Below are positions 1 through 8,011 of a stretch of 12,861 nt of DNA, piece by piece (within the stretch, counting starts at the first letter, position 1; each line of letters starts with the position of its first letter). Location of the stretch: NCBI GenBank assembly GCA_900555915.1, contig USNC01000011.1:1-12861 (forward strand), written 5' to 3'. Source of the DNA: an uncultured Porphyromonadaceae bacterium (GTDB lineage Bacteria > Bacteroidota > Bacteroidia > Bacteroidales > Muribaculaceae). The translations under genes were made by a program, and so were the position numbers. Below the pieces are notes generated by a model. The model did not search any database and was not told the DNA's origin. It worked only from the letters and a program-made list of their open reading frames with translations.

Positions 1-62
1 AGGGCTAAAACGGGTTTGCGGGGAGAAAGATGAGAAAAATACACGAAATTAGGTATAAAAGA

Positions 63-94
63 TTTGGAGGAGTGAAAAAAAATTAGTAATTTTG
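63..94 (+). promoter_or_regulatory. Bacteroidetes-type promoter of the rpmB operon
   Basis: A TTTG box at 63-66 is followed after exactly 20 bases by TAATTTTG at 87-94, which fits the Bacteroidetes primary sigma factor pattern (TTTG, 19-21 bases, TAnnTTTG). Transcription would start near position 100 and leave an untranslated leader of about 120 bases before rpmB. No start site has been measured; the call rests on the sequence match and its position before a ribosomal protein operon. Confidence 0.75.
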
Positions 95-220
95 CAGTCG
101 ATTTGTGGCACATCCTTAAAAGGCCGTCAAAAAGATGCACTTGGCGGACGATATGAGACTGTGATGGCCGCCTCAATCCGAAAGTTAAATTTTTATAGAA
201 GTAAAAAACAAACCTCAGTC

Positions 221-484
221 ATGTCAAAGACTTGTCAGATTACAGGCAAAAAGGCGTCGGTCGGTAACAACGTATCGCACTCCAAGCGCCGTACAAAGCG
301 CAGATTCAACGTGAACCTGCACACCAAGAAGTTCTATTGGGTAGAACAGGACATGTGGATTGAGCTGCGCGTCAGCGCCCGTGCTCTCCGCACTATCAAC
401 AAAATAGGTCTCAACGCCGCTCTGAAGAGAGCAGAGGCAGAGGGCAACCTTGATTTCAAAAACATCAATATCTTAGCGCTCTAA
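221..484 (+). CDS. rpmB: Large ribosomal subunit protein bL28
   Basis: Encodes an 87-residue protein of the 50S subunit. The start is placed at the ATG at 221 because the protein then opens with [11 protein letters not shown], the usual bL28 beginning; the reading frame stays open further upstream, but that stretch runs back through the predicted leader into the promoter and does not resemble the family. The basic segment [18 protein letters not shown] (about residues 20-37) is typical of bL28 and contacts rRNA. There is only one cysteine, so this is a form without a zinc-binding cysteine set. It is the first gene of a three-gene operon, with rpmG beginning 16 bases after its stop. The base before the start is C-rich and no Shine-Dalgarno sequence is evident, which is normal in this phylum. 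Confidence 0.97.
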   Translation: MSKTCQITGKKASVGNNVSHSKRRTKRRFNVNLHTKKFYWVEQDMWIELRVSARALRTINKIGLNAALKRAEAEGNLDFKNINILAL

Positions 485-500
485 GCACTCAATAATTATT

Positions 501-689
501 ATGGCAAAGAAAGCGAAAGGCAATCGTGTGCAGGTGATTCTTGAATGCACCGAGCACAAGGCAAGCGGTATGCCCGGTATGAGCCGTTACATCACTACCA
601 AAAACCGCAAGAACACTCCGGGACGTCTTGAACTGAAGAAGTACAACCCGATCCTGAAGAAAATGACCATCCACAAAGAAATTAAATAA
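501..689 (+). CDS. rpmG: Large ribosomal subunit protein bL33
   Basis: Encodes a 62-residue 50S protein that sits near the tRNA exit site in known ribosomes. The segments [19 protein letters not shown] at the start and [15 protein letters not shown] at the end fit bL33. Zinc-binding bL33 proteins carry two CxxC pairs; this one has a single cysteine (residue 16), so it is the zinc-independent C-minus form. It lies between rpmB and the DUF4295 gene with gaps of 16 and 10 bases, so the three are almost certainly one transcript. Confidence 0.97.
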   Translation: MAKKAKGNRVQVILECTEHKASGMPGMSRYITTKNRKNTPGRLELKKYNPILKKMTIHKEIK

Positions 690-699
690 GCACTGACCC

Positions 700-849
700 A
701 TGGCAAAGAAAACCGTCGCGTCTCTTCAGAAAGGTGAAGGACGCACCTACTCCAAAGTGATCAAAATGGAGAAATCACCGAAGACAGGCGCTTATGTCTT
801 CAAAGAAGAGATGGTGCCCAACGATGCAGTTCAGGCTGCTCTCAAGTAA
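700..849 (+). CDS. DUF4295 family small basic protein, probable Bacteroidetes ribosomal protein
   Basis: A 49-residue basic protein starting MAKKTVASLQKGEGRTYSKV and ending in VPNDAVQAALK. It matches the DUF4295 family, which I know as a short Bacteroidetes protein encoded straight after rpmB and rpmG, as here (10-base gap to rpmG). I recall that a protein of this family was seen in a Bacteroidetes ribosome structure and named bL38; that identification is from memory. The location in a ribosomal protein operon and the high lysine content support a ribosomal role. It is easily missed by gene callers because of its size. An intrinsic terminator follows 22 bases after its stop. Confidence 0.88.
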   Translation: MAKKTVASLQKGEGRTYSKVIKMEKSPKTGAYVFKEEMVPNDAVQAALK

Positions 850-871
850 GAATATCATATTCCTACGATAT

Positions 872-913
872 AAGGATGAATCCGCCGGAAAGCTCGCGGA
901 TTCATCTTTTTTT
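872..913 (+). terminator. Intrinsic terminator of the rpmB operon
   Basis: An 11-bp perfect stem (GATGAATCCGC at 875-885 with GCGGATTCATC at 896-906) encloses a 10-base loop and runs directly into seven T residues (907-913). A-U and G-U pairs can lengthen the base of the stem. This is a textbook rho-independent terminator placed 22 bases after the DUF4295 stop codon. Confidence 0.92.
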
Positions 914-914
914 G

Positions 915-946
915 TTTGGAGAATTGGGAAATCTTTTCTATTTTTG
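915..946 (+). promoter_or_regulatory. Bacteroidetes-type promoter of nadE
   Basis: TTTG at 915-918 and TATTTTTG at 939-946 are separated by 20 bases, the same geometry as the rpmB promoter. The upstream box lies immediately behind the terminator T-run. The predicted transcript starts near 953 and gives a leader of about 30 bases before the nadE ATG at 984. Confidence 0.75.
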
Positions 947-983
947 TAGTTGGAAAAATCTGCAAAAACGAAATTCAGCATAA

Positions 984-2978
984 ATGAACGAATTTGGATA
1001 TATAAGAGTGGCAGCCGCCTATCCGGAAGTGGCCCTCGCCAACCCGGCAGTCAACGCCCGCCGCATCAGCGAGATGATAATGTCGCTCTCAGAGAAAGGG
1101 GCACGCCTGACTGTCTTCCCGGAACTCAGCCTCACCGGCTACACATGCGGCGACCTATTCAACCAGCCGATACTTCTCGACGCCGCGCTGAAGGGTCTTG
1201 AAGAGATAAAGAGAGCCACCTCCGAGACCGGCACAACGGCAGTGGCAGGTCTTCCGGTGCGCTACCGCGGGCGCCTCTACAACTGCGCGGCAATCATCCA
1301 GAATGGCAAGACACTCGGCATAGTGCCGAAATGCTATCTTCCCAACTACAATGAATTTTACGAGAAGCGATGGTTTTCATCCGGTCTCGACCTATATGTT
1401 AGCCCGGATGAGCGCTACAACAAGGTGCACATCGGCGGCGAGGAGATCCCTTTCGGCATCAACATCCTGTTTGGCATAGACAAGGTGAAGTTCGGAGTCG
1501 AGATATGCGAAGACATGTGGGTGCCAAATCCGCCGAGTACGACACTGAGCGTGGCGGGCGCCGACATCATAGCCAATCTAAGCGCAACGAATGAAGTGAT
1601 CGACAAGCACGCCTACCTTCTCTCGCTGATACGCGAACGGTCGTCGCGCTGCAAATGCGCCTACGTGTATGCCTCGGCCGGCAAAGGGGAATCAAGCACC
1701 GACCTCGTATTCTCAGGCAATGCAATAATAGCCGAAAACGGCGACATACTGTGCAAGTCGGAAAGATTCCGCCGCCGGGAAGGCTATGCGATAGCCGACA
1801 TCGACGTGGAAAAACTCCGCAACATCCGCCAGCAGCAGTCAAGTTTCGGACAGAACGACGTGGTGCTTCCCACACTGGGACTTCCCGCCACAGAAACCCC
1901 GGCGGAGCGGAGCCATGACGACGTGCTGATGCGGGAGATCAACCCTTATCCCTTCGTCTCGGCCGACGAGACCCACTTCAGGGAGCAGTGTGACGAGATA
2001 ATCAACATACAGGCGTGGGGACTCGAACAGCGTCTTGAAGCCACACACTGCCGGAATCTCGTGATCGGCATATCAGGGGGGCTCGACTCCACTCTGGCGC
2101 TTCTTGTAGCGGTGAAGGCATTCGACAATCTCGGTCTCGACCGCAAAGGGATACTTGGAGTGACCATGCCGGGGTTCGGAACTTCAGACCGCACCCACAG
2201 CAATGCCAACCGGCTTATGGAACTCATGGGGATAAGCCAGCGCGAGATCAGCATAGCAGATGCCGTAGACCTGCATTTCCGCGACATCGGACACGACAAA
2301 AACATCCATGACGCCACCTACGAGAACTCCCAGGCACGCGAGCGGACACAGATTCTCATGGACCTCGCCAACCAGACGGGAGGCATGGTGCTCGGCACCG
2401 GCGACCTGTCGGAACTGGCACTCGGATGGTGCACCTACAACGGCGACCACATGTCGATGTATGGAGTCAACGCCTCCATCCCGAAGACTCTGATACGCCA
2501 TCTCGTAGGCAGGATAGCTCTCGAATACGACGACAGCATCAGAAGCATACTCGAAGACATAGTCAACACCCCGATAAGCCCGGAACTCGTGCCCACCGAC
2601 CATGATGGCAATATAGCGCAGAAGACCGAAGACCTTGTAGGACCCTACGACCTGCACGACTTCTTCATCTACCATATCATAAAAAACGGATTCTCTCCCA
2701 AAAAGACATTCATGCTGGCCTGCAAGGCCTTCGGAGAGGATGAGTATCCGGACGGACGGCCGACATTCTCCAGAGCCACCATAAAGAAATGGCTTGTGAC
2801 CTTCCTGCGCAGATTCTTCAACCAGCAGTTCAAACGCTCGTGCATGCCCGACGGCCCCAAGGCCGGGCCTGTGTCTTTCTCACCTCGCGGCGACCTGAGA
2901 ATGCCGTCTGACGCCATGTCGCAGCTCTGGATTGAGGAAGCGGAGGATATTGATTCAAGTTTCGCTTGCGAAACTTGA
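984..2978 (+). CDS. nadE: Glutamine-dependent NAD(+) synthetase
   Basis: A 664-residue two-domain enzyme that makes NAD from deamido-NAD and ATP, using ammonia released from glutamine. Residues 1 to about 300 are the nitrilase-type glutaminase: the catalytic triad fits E47 (VFPELSLTGY), K116 (IVPKCYLPNYNEF) and C175 (GVEICEDMW). Residues from about 330 onward are the synthetase: the ATP pyrophosphatase loop SGGLDST is at 364-370 and the family signature GTGDLSELALGW at 471-482. Length and domain order match the long bacterial form with its own glutaminase domain. The ATG at 984 follows the predicted promoter closely and gives the usual N-terminus. The last seven codons and the stop lie inside a palindrome (see the repeat at 2954-2979), so the C-terminal residues SSFACET are probably not ancestral. 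tsaC follows in the same direction with no convincing terminator. Confidence 0.97.
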   Translation: MNEFGYIRVAAAYPEVALANPAVNARRISEMIMSLSEKGARLTVFPELSLTGYTCGDLFNQPILLDAALKGLEEIKRATSETGTTAVAGLPVRYRGRLYNCAAIIQNGKTLGIVPKCYLPNYNEFYEKRWFSSGLDLYVSPDERYNKVHIGGEEIPFGINILFGIDKVKFGVEICEDMWVPNPPSTTLSVAGADIIANLSATNEVIDKHAYLLSLIRERSSRCKCAYVYASAGKGESSTDLVFSGNAIIAENGDILCKSERFRRREGYAIADIDVEKLRNIRQQQSSFGQNDVVLPTLGLPATETPAERSHDDVLMREINPYPFVSADETHFREQCDEIINIQAWGLEQRLEATHCRNLVIGISGGLDSTLALLVAVKAFDNLGLDRKGILGVTMPGFGTSDRTHSNANRLMELMGISQREISIADAVDLHFRDIGHDKNIHDATYENSQARERTQILMDLANQTGGMVLGTGDLSELALGWCTYNGDHMSMYGVNASIPKTLIRHLVGRIALEYDDSIRSILEDIVNTPISPELVPTDHDGNIAQKTEDLVGPYDLHDFFIYHIIKNGFSPKKTFMLACKAFGEDEYPDGRPTFSRATIKKWLVTFLRRFFNQQFKRSCMPDGPKAGPVSFSPRGDLRMPSDAMSQLWIEEAEDIDSSFACET

Positions 2979-2979
2979 A
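2954..2979. repeat. Palindrome overlapping the nadE stop codon
   Basis: Twelve-base arms TTCAAGTTTCGC (2954-2965) and GCGAAACTTGAA (2968-2979) are perfect reverse complements around a TT centre. The element supplies nadE codons 658-664 and the TGA. It lacks a T-run on the plus strand, so it is a poor intrinsic terminator. Together with the octamer repeats that follow it resembles an interspersed palindromic repeat, but other copies cannot be seen in this window. Confidence 0.8.
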
Positions 2980-3000
2980 GGTTATGAGGTTATGAGGTTA
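2980..3000 (+). repeat. Tandem octamer GGTTATGA, about 2.6 copies
   Basis: Two full copies of GGTTATGA (2980-2987, 2988-2995) and a partial third (2996-3000) directly abut the palindrome. The repeat is exact. Its function is unknown; it lies in the 53-base gap between nadE and the longest possible tsaC start. Confidence 0.8.
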
Positions 3001-3031
3001 GTTAATTCGTGGCTCATGAAGGGACTTTTCC

Positions 3032-3667
3032 ATGAATTTTGTAAATAAAGTAAATCGAATGAGAGAAAAGGAAGAATCCGCAGACAGGATGGATATGGAG
3101 AGATATGATGCCGACGACCTGAAGGAAGCAGTCAGAGTGATGCGGGAAGGAGGCATAATACTCTACCCTACCGATACGGTGTGGGGTATCGGATGCGACG
3201 CCCGAAACGCCGAGGCCATCAGAAAGATATATGAGTTGAAACGCAGGGAAGACTCCAAGTCGATGCTGGCGCTGGTGAGTTCGGAAGGAATGCTTCAGCG
3301 CACAGTGAGGGAAGTGCCGGAAATAGCGTGGCAGCTCATAGACGCGGCAGTCAACCCGATGACAATTATATATGACAACGCCACCGGAGTGGCCGACAAC
3401 CTGACCGCATCCGACGGAAGTCTCGGCATCAGGATAACCAACGAAAAATTCAGCAACGCCCTCTGCGAGCGCATGAGAGGTCCGGTGGTGTCAACGTCGG
3501 CCAACATAAGCGGGCAACCCACACCACACAATTTCTCGGAAATATCGCAGGATATCCTTGACGGCGTGGACTACGTGTGCCGTTACAGACGAGATGACAA
3601 CAGGCGTGCCAGACCGAGCAACATCATAAAGATAACCAGAGGCAACATAGTGAAAGTGATCAGATGA
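3032..3667 (+). CDS. tsaC: L-threonylcarbamoyladenylate synthase (TsaC/YrdC type)
   Basis: Makes threonylcarbamoyl-AMP from threonine, bicarbonate and ATP, the first step of the t6A modification at position 37 of ANN-decoding tRNAs. The YrdC fold signatures are present: YPTDTVWGIG (residues 45-54), KRREDSKSM (70-78), STSANISG (154-161) and SNIIKI (196-201). The protein ends right after the YrdC domain, so it is the short TsaC form without a Sua5 C-terminal domain. The start is uncertain: the longest frame (211 residues) begins at 3032, but the first 19 residues do not look like the family. ATGs at 3059, 3089 and 3095 would give 202, 192 or 190 residues, and the last two match the usual length best. 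The stop overlaps the next gene's ATG (ATGA at 3664-3667), which implies translational coupling. Confidence 0.93.
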   Translation: MNFVNKVNRMREKEESADRMDMERYDADDLKEAVRVMREGGIILYPTDTVWGIGCDARNAEAIRKIYELKRREDSKSMLALVSSEGMLQRTVREVPEIAWQLIDAAVNPMTIIYDNATGVADNLTASDGSLGIRITNEKFSNALCERMRGPVVSTSANISGQPTPHNFSEISQDILDGVDYVCRYRRDDNRRARPSNIIKITRGNIVKVIR

Positions 3668-5085
3668 AAGGGATGACAGCATCGAGACGCGGCGAACGCA
3701 CGAAGTTAGTGGTGACCGACTGGGTCACCGCCAACATCTCCGTGCTGCTCTTCAACATACTCCGATGCTTCATGGCCGACGGACGGCATGAGACGGCAGC
3801 CGACATAGCGCACTACATAACGCAGCCCAAGCTCTGCCTCGAACAACTTCTGCTCCCGCTGCTTCTGACTGCCCTCTACTGGCTCTCGGGATTCTACAAC
3901 AACCCTTACGGCAAATCCCGCTTCTATGAACTTCTGAACACCGCGCTCATATCCGGGCTGAGCACCATATTGATACACCTCTCGCTTCTCACCAACGACC
4001 AGATGAGCGACATAGAGGCAAATCTGATACAGATAATCCTGATATTCCTGATTTTCTTCACAATCACATTCGCCGGACGCCTGCTCGTGATCAACAGCCA
4101 GATAAGGAAATTCAAGCGCGGGGAATGGAAATGCAGCAGTGTCATGGTGGGCAATTCAGAGAAAGCGCACCTTTTGGCGCGACGACTCAAGGAGAGCAAA
4201 TCCATCATCCGCAACGAGATAGAAGGCTTCTTCAGCATACCCGGAGAAGACGACTTCCAAGCCGGGGCATGGAATCTCGACGACATAGCGGAGATATGCA
4301 CCCGCCGGCACATAGACCAGGTGGTGATCTCGCCGGAAAACACGGACGACGACATTGTGCTGAGTCTGGTCTACCGTCTTTTTCCCCTCGGCATCCCTCT
4401 CAAGCTATCGCCCGACACGCTGAATTTCATGACTTCATCCATCCATCTGAAAGACATATACGGACAGCCGCTCGTAGACCTCACTCACTCGAAGATGAGC
4501 GAGGGGAGCAAAAACATGAAGCGTACCATCGACGTGGTCTTCAGCCTGCTCATGATGATACTGCTTCTGCCGGTGTATGCGATACTCGCGATATGGGTGA
4601 AAGTGGATTCAAAAGGCCCGGTGCTCTACCGCCAGGAAAGAATCGGACTGCATCAGAAGCGGTTCGACATAATCAAGTTCCGGACCATGCGCACCGACGC
4701 GGAAGCCGGCGGCCCCCAGCTCAGCAATGACAACGACCCGCGGGTGACGCGCGCAGGACGCATCATGCGTAAATACAGGCTTGATGAACTTCCGCAGTTC
4801 TGGAATGTGCTGAAAGGAGACATGAGTCTTGTCGGGCCGCGACCGGAACGGGAATTCTTCACGAAACAGATAATGAAGAAAGCCCCCTACTACACGCTTC
4901 TGTTTCAGACACGCCCCGGCATAACGTCGTGGGGAATGGTGCAGTACGGCTATGCCTCTCAGATAGATGAAATGGTGGAAAGATCGAAATACGACCTGCT
5001 CTACATATCGAACATGTCGATACTTGTAGATCTGAAAATCATGCTCTATACTGTATTGACCATAGTGGAAGGAAGAGGGAAATAA
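3664..5085 (+). CDS. Membrane polyprenyl-phosphate sugar-1-phosphate transferase (WbaP/WcaJ-like)
   Basis: A 473-residue membrane protein that would transfer a hexose-1-phosphate from a nucleotide sugar to undecaprenyl phosphate, the first step of capsule, exopolysaccharide or O-unit assembly. The N-terminal part has hydrophobic segments at about 14-32, 61-78, 88-108 and 121-142, followed by a soluble stretch (about 155-275). The catalytic bacterial sugar transferase domain starts near 285 with a membrane segment (about 289-312) and contains FRTM (339-342), the probable Asp-Glu catalytic pair in YRLDELPQ (D374, E375) and GPRPE (391-395). Substrate cannot be read from the sequence. It overlaps tsaC by four bases and is not part of a visible polysaccharide cluster. 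The ATG at 3664 is the natural start because of the coupling, although M4 is an alternative. Confidence 0.9.
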   Translation: MKGMTASRRGERTKLVVTDWVTANISVLLFNILRCFMADGRHETAADIAHYITQPKLCLEQLLLPLLLTALYWLSGFYNNPYGKSRFYELLNTALISGLSTILIHLSLLTNDQMSDIEANLIQIILIFLIFFTITFAGRLLVINSQIRKFKRGEWKCSSVMVGNSEKAHLLARRLKESKSIIRNEIEGFFSIPGEDDFQAGAWNLDDIAEICTRRHIDQVVISPENTDDDIVLSLVYRLFPLGIPLKLSPDTLNFMTSSIHLKDIYGQPLVDLTHSKMSEGSKNMKRTIDVVFSLLMMILLLPVYAILAIWVKVDSKGPVLYRQERIGLHQKRFDIIKFRTMRTDAEAGGPQLSNDNDPRVTRAGRIMRKYRLDELPQFWNVLKGDMSLVGPRPEREFFTKQIMKKAPYYTLLFQTRPGITSWGMVQYGYASQIDEMVERSKYDLLYISNMSILVDLKIMLYTVLTIVEGRGK

Positions 5086-5097
5086 GAACCACAGGGA

Positions 5098-5121
5098 GGC
5101 CGCTCCGTGACATGCGCGGCC
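5098..5121. repeat. Inverted repeat between the transferase and ClC genes
   Basis: GGCCGC (5098-5103) and GCGGCC (5116-5121) can form a 6-bp GC stem around a 12-base loop. It lies 13 bases after the transferase stop. No T-run follows, so it is not a clear terminator. A possible GTG start for the ClC gene (5107) falls inside the loop, which argues for using the later TTG start. Confidence 0.45.
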
Positions 5122-5154
5122 GACCAGACCAACAAAATAAAGAAAGGAAATATT

Positions 5155-6954
5155 TTGGCATATAAAGAGACACACAACAGATTCACTGAATGGTGGGCCG
5201 ACGTAGTCACCTGGCGAGAGCGCCATATCAAGGAAAAGAATTTCCTGATAATACTCGCGCTGGTGGTGGGAGTGGCGTGCGGATTCGCCGCGCAGCTGCT
5301 CAAATTCCTGATACACACCATAGCGCACCTTCTGACCTCGCATTTCAGCGAGACTACCGGCAACTGGCTCAACCTTGTGTATCCGGTGGTAGGCATCATC
5401 ATAGTCACCCTTTTCATAAGATATGTGGTGAAAGACAATGTGAGCCACGGCGTGACCAAAGTGCTCTACGCCATATCGCGCAGGAAATCGCGTCTGAAGA
5501 AAAAACACATGTATGCCTCGCTCGTGGGCTCGGCGGTGACGATCGGCTTCGGAGGCTCTGTAGGAGCGGAGGGCCCGATAGTCTACACAGGCGCCGCGAT
5601 CGGCTCCAATGTGGGCCAGGCATTCCGTCTGTCGCCCCGCATACTCATGCTTCTGGTGGGATGCGGAGCCGCCGCCGGCATAGCGGGAATATTCCGGGCG
5701 CCGATAGCCGGGATGCTTTTCACCCTGGAGGTGCTCATGATAGACCTGACGGGAGCCACCGTGATGCCGCTGCTCATCTCATCGATAAGCGGAGCTACAG
5801 TGGCCTACGTGCTTGAAGGATACGGCGCGGAGTTCTTTTTCTCGCAGAGCGAGCCCTTCACCACCGCACGCATACCATGGACCATACTTCTGGGCATAGT
5901 CTGCGGCTTCGTGAGCCTTTATTTCACGAGAGTCATGTTCATGCTTGAGAACTGGTTCGGAGCGTTCAGAAGCCGCTGGATAAAGATCTCGCTGGGGGGC
6001 GCCATACTCGCAGGTCTCATTTTCGTCTTTCCGCCGCTCTACGGCGAGGGCTACGAAGCCATCAACACGCTGCTTGACGGAAACACGCAGGGGATACTCG
6101 ACGGCTCAATCTTCTACGGCGACAGAATCAACCCCTGGTCGATAAGCCTCTTCGTGACCTGCCTTGTGCTCATGAAAGTATTCGCCACCACATCCACCAA
6201 CGCCGCAGGCGGAGTGGGCGGCACATTCGCGCCGTCGCTCTTCGTCGGAGCCATGACGGGATTCCTCTTCGCGTATATCTTCAACCTGATGGACTTCGGC
6301 ATCGAACTGAGCCAGAAAAACTTCACCCTCATGGGAATGGCCGGAGTCATGAGCGGAGTGATGCACGCCCCGCTTATGGCCATCTTCCTCACAGCCGAGA
6401 TGACGGGCGGCTACAACCTGTTTCTGCCACTGCTGATAGTGTCGTGCCTCTCCTATATGACAATCAAGGCTTTCGAGCCATACAGCATCTACACCATGCG
6501 ACTGGCCAAGCAGGGAGACCTGCTCACCCATGAGAAAGACAAGACGGTGCTGACGCTGCTGAAGATCGACAGTGTGATCGAGCGCGACTTCATCGAGGTT
6601 CATCCTGAGCAGAGCCTCAAGCAGATGGTGGAAGTGATCTCGCAATGCAACAGAAACCTCTACCCCGTGACCGATGCCGATGGAATGCTTAAAGGAATCG
6701 TCTTGCTCGACGACATCCGCAACATCATGTTCCGGCCCGACCTCTACCGGAAGATGCACGTGAGCCGCTTCATGGCAATGCCGCCGGCGAGGATAGAGAT
6801 CACCGACACTATGGACAAGGTGATGAACACTTTCGACCAGACCGGAGCCTGGAACCTTCCGGTGGTGGACAATGGCAGATACGTGGGATTCGTATCCAAA
6901 TCCAAGATATTCAATTCCTACAGAAGAGTGCTCAAGCACTACTCCGACGACTGA
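5155..6954 (+). CDS. ClC-family anion channel or transporter with two CBS domains
   Basis: A 599-residue inner membrane protein (counted from TTG at 5155). The ClC core shows the gating-glutamate motif as GAEGP (residues 137-141, E139), GTFAP (356-360) and many hydrophobic helices between about 30 and 435. The motif usually read GSGIP appears as SHGVT (about 97-101). At the inner glutamate position of exchangers (E. coli E203) the sequence reads LEVL, giving valine. Two C-terminal CBS domains (about 473-529 and 537-594) should bind nucleotides and regulate gating. No in-frame ATG exists before the first membrane helix, so a non-ATG start is needed. TTG at 5155 is preferred because AAAGGA lies six bases upstream; GTG at 5107 would add 16 residues but sits in a hairpin loop. 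Ion selectivity and channel versus exchanger mode are undecided. Confidence 0.92.
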   Translation: MAYKETHNRFTEWWADVVTWRERHIKEKNFLIILALVVGVACGFAAQLLKFLIHTIAHLLTSHFSETTGNWLNLVYPVVGIIIVTLFIRYVVKDNVSHGVTKVLYAISRRKSRLKKKHMYASLVGSAVTIGFGGSVGAEGPIVYTGAAIGSNVGQAFRLSPRILMLLVGCGAAAGIAGIFRAPIAGMLFTLEVLMIDLTGATVMPLLISSISGATVAYVLEGYGAEFFFSQSEPFTTARIPWTILLGIVCGFVSLYFTRVMFMLENWFGAFRSRWIKISLGGAILAGLIFVFPPLYGEGYEAINTLLDGNTQGILDGSIFYGDRINPWSISLFVTCLVLMKVFATTSTNAAGGVGGTFAPSLFVGAMTGFLFAYIFNLMDFGIELSQKNFTLMGMAGVMSGVMHAPLMAIFLTAEMTGGYNLFLPLLIVSCLSYMTIKAFEPYSIYTMRLAKQGDLLTHEKDKTVLTLLKIDSVIERDFIEVHPEQSLKQMVEVISQCNRNLYPVTDADGMLKGIVLLDDIRNIMFRPDLYRKMHVSRFMAMPPARIEITDTMDKVMNTFDQTGAWNLPVVDNGRYVGFVSKSKIFNSYRRVLKHYSDD

Positions 6955-7041
6955 CATGGAATGCCCCGGCCGCAGCGAATCCGTAGCGCCGCGGGGACTG
7001 AATTTTTATAAAACGGGGTCTAAAAGCAAGCATACAAAAGA

Positions 7042-7989
7042 ATGGAAAAGAAAGATCTAAAGATAGTATTTTTCGGGACACCCGAGTTTGCAGTGGAAAG
7101 TCTCGACGCGATAATCAGCAACGGCTTCAATGTGGCCGCAGTGGTGACAATGCCCGACAAGGCGGCAGGCCGCGGGCACAAACTGTACCAGAGCGACGTG
7201 AAACGCTATGCCACCGAACACGGTCTGCCCCTGCTGCAGCCGGAAAAACTGAAATCGGAGGAATTTCTTGAGGCGCTGCGCAGACTGGAGGCAGACCTCT
7301 TCATCGTGATAGCGTTCAGGATGCTTCCCCGCGAGGTGTGGCAGATGCCGAGGCTCGGCACATTCAATCTCCACGCATCGCTCCTGCCCAAATACCGCGG
7401 AGCAGCACCTATCAACCGCGCCGTGATGAATGGAGAAAAAGAGACAGGAGTGACCACATTCTTCCTCAAGCATGAGATCGACACCGGCGACATGATAATG
7501 CAGCGCAAGATCGACATTCTGCCGGAAGACAATGTGGGCGACGTGCATGACCGGCTTATGAGTCTTGGCGCGTCGATGGTGGTGGAGACCATCGAATCCA
7601 TACTCGACGGCACGCTTACCACATGCCCGCAACCTGAAGGCGATTTCACACCGGCCCCGAAAATATTCAAGGAAGACTGCCGCATAGACTGGAGCAAAGG
7701 CAGCGAGACCATACACAACCATGTGAGAGGTCTGAGCCCCTACCCTGCCGCCTGGACTGAAACGGAAGAGAAATCAGGACGCAGGGCCGAATGCAAGATA
7801 TATGCGACGCGTCTGACCGACACCCGATGTGAAGAAGCGACTCCAGGCGAACTCAAGACAGACGGCAAAAGGCTGTTTGCAGCCACCGGCGACCGCTGGC
7901 TCGAGATAATATCCCTGCAGCCAGCCGGAAAGAAACGCATGGACGCAGACGCCTATCTGCGCGGGTATCACCCGGAGCGCTTCGCATAA
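7042..7989 (+). CDS. fmt: Methionyl-tRNA formyltransferase
   Basis: A 315-residue cytosolic enzyme that formylates the methionine on initiator tRNA using 10-formyltetrahydrofolate. The N-terminus KIVFFGTPEFAVESL is the Rossmann start of the family. The catalytic residues fit N109, H111 (in FNLHASLLPKYRGAAPINRA) and D147 (HEIDTGD), the equivalents of N106, H108 and D144 in E. coli. The C-terminal OB-like domain (about 210-315) includes VRGLSPYPAAWT. Length is normal. It lies 87 bases after the ClC gene; I found no TAnnTTTG match in that gap, so it may be read through from upstream. A hairpin 22 bases after the stop separates it from the convergent reductase gene. Confidence 0.97.
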   Translation: MEKKDLKIVFFGTPEFAVESLDAIISNGFNVAAVVTMPDKAAGRGHKLYQSDVKRYATEHGLPLLQPEKLKSEEFLEALRRLEADLFIVIAFRMLPREVWQMPRLGTFNLHASLLPKYRGAAPINRAVMNGEKETGVTTFFLKHEIDTGDMIMQRKIDILPEDNVGDVHDRLMSLGASMVVETIESILDGTLTTCPQPEGDFTPAPKIFKEDCRIDWSKGSETIHNHVRGLSPYPAAWTETEEKSGRRAECKIYATRLTDTRCEEATPGELKTDGKRLFAATGDRWLEIISLQPAGKKRMDADAYLRGYHPERFA

Positions 7990-8011
7990 GCGCCCGCAAA
8001 AGAATGCGAAA

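Noticed and set aside
92..220. Upstream extension of the rpmB frame by 43 codons
   Set aside because: It would begin with a TTG inside the -7 promoter box and does not resemble bL28; the ATG at 221 gives the family N-terminus.
3032..3042. Possible promoter box GAATTTTG at the tsaC start
   Set aside because: The first base deviates from TAnnTTTG, no TTTG box lies 20 bases upstream, and the site falls within the longest coding frame.
4609..5508. Minus-strand ORF of 299 residues
   Set aside because: It is antisense to the catalytic domain of the sugar transferase and the start of the ClC gene; composition is typical of the shadow of a GC-rich gene.
6106..6957. Minus-strand ORF of 283 residues, rich in His and Glu
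   Set aside because: Shadow of the ClC and CBS coding region; no domain or signal is visible.
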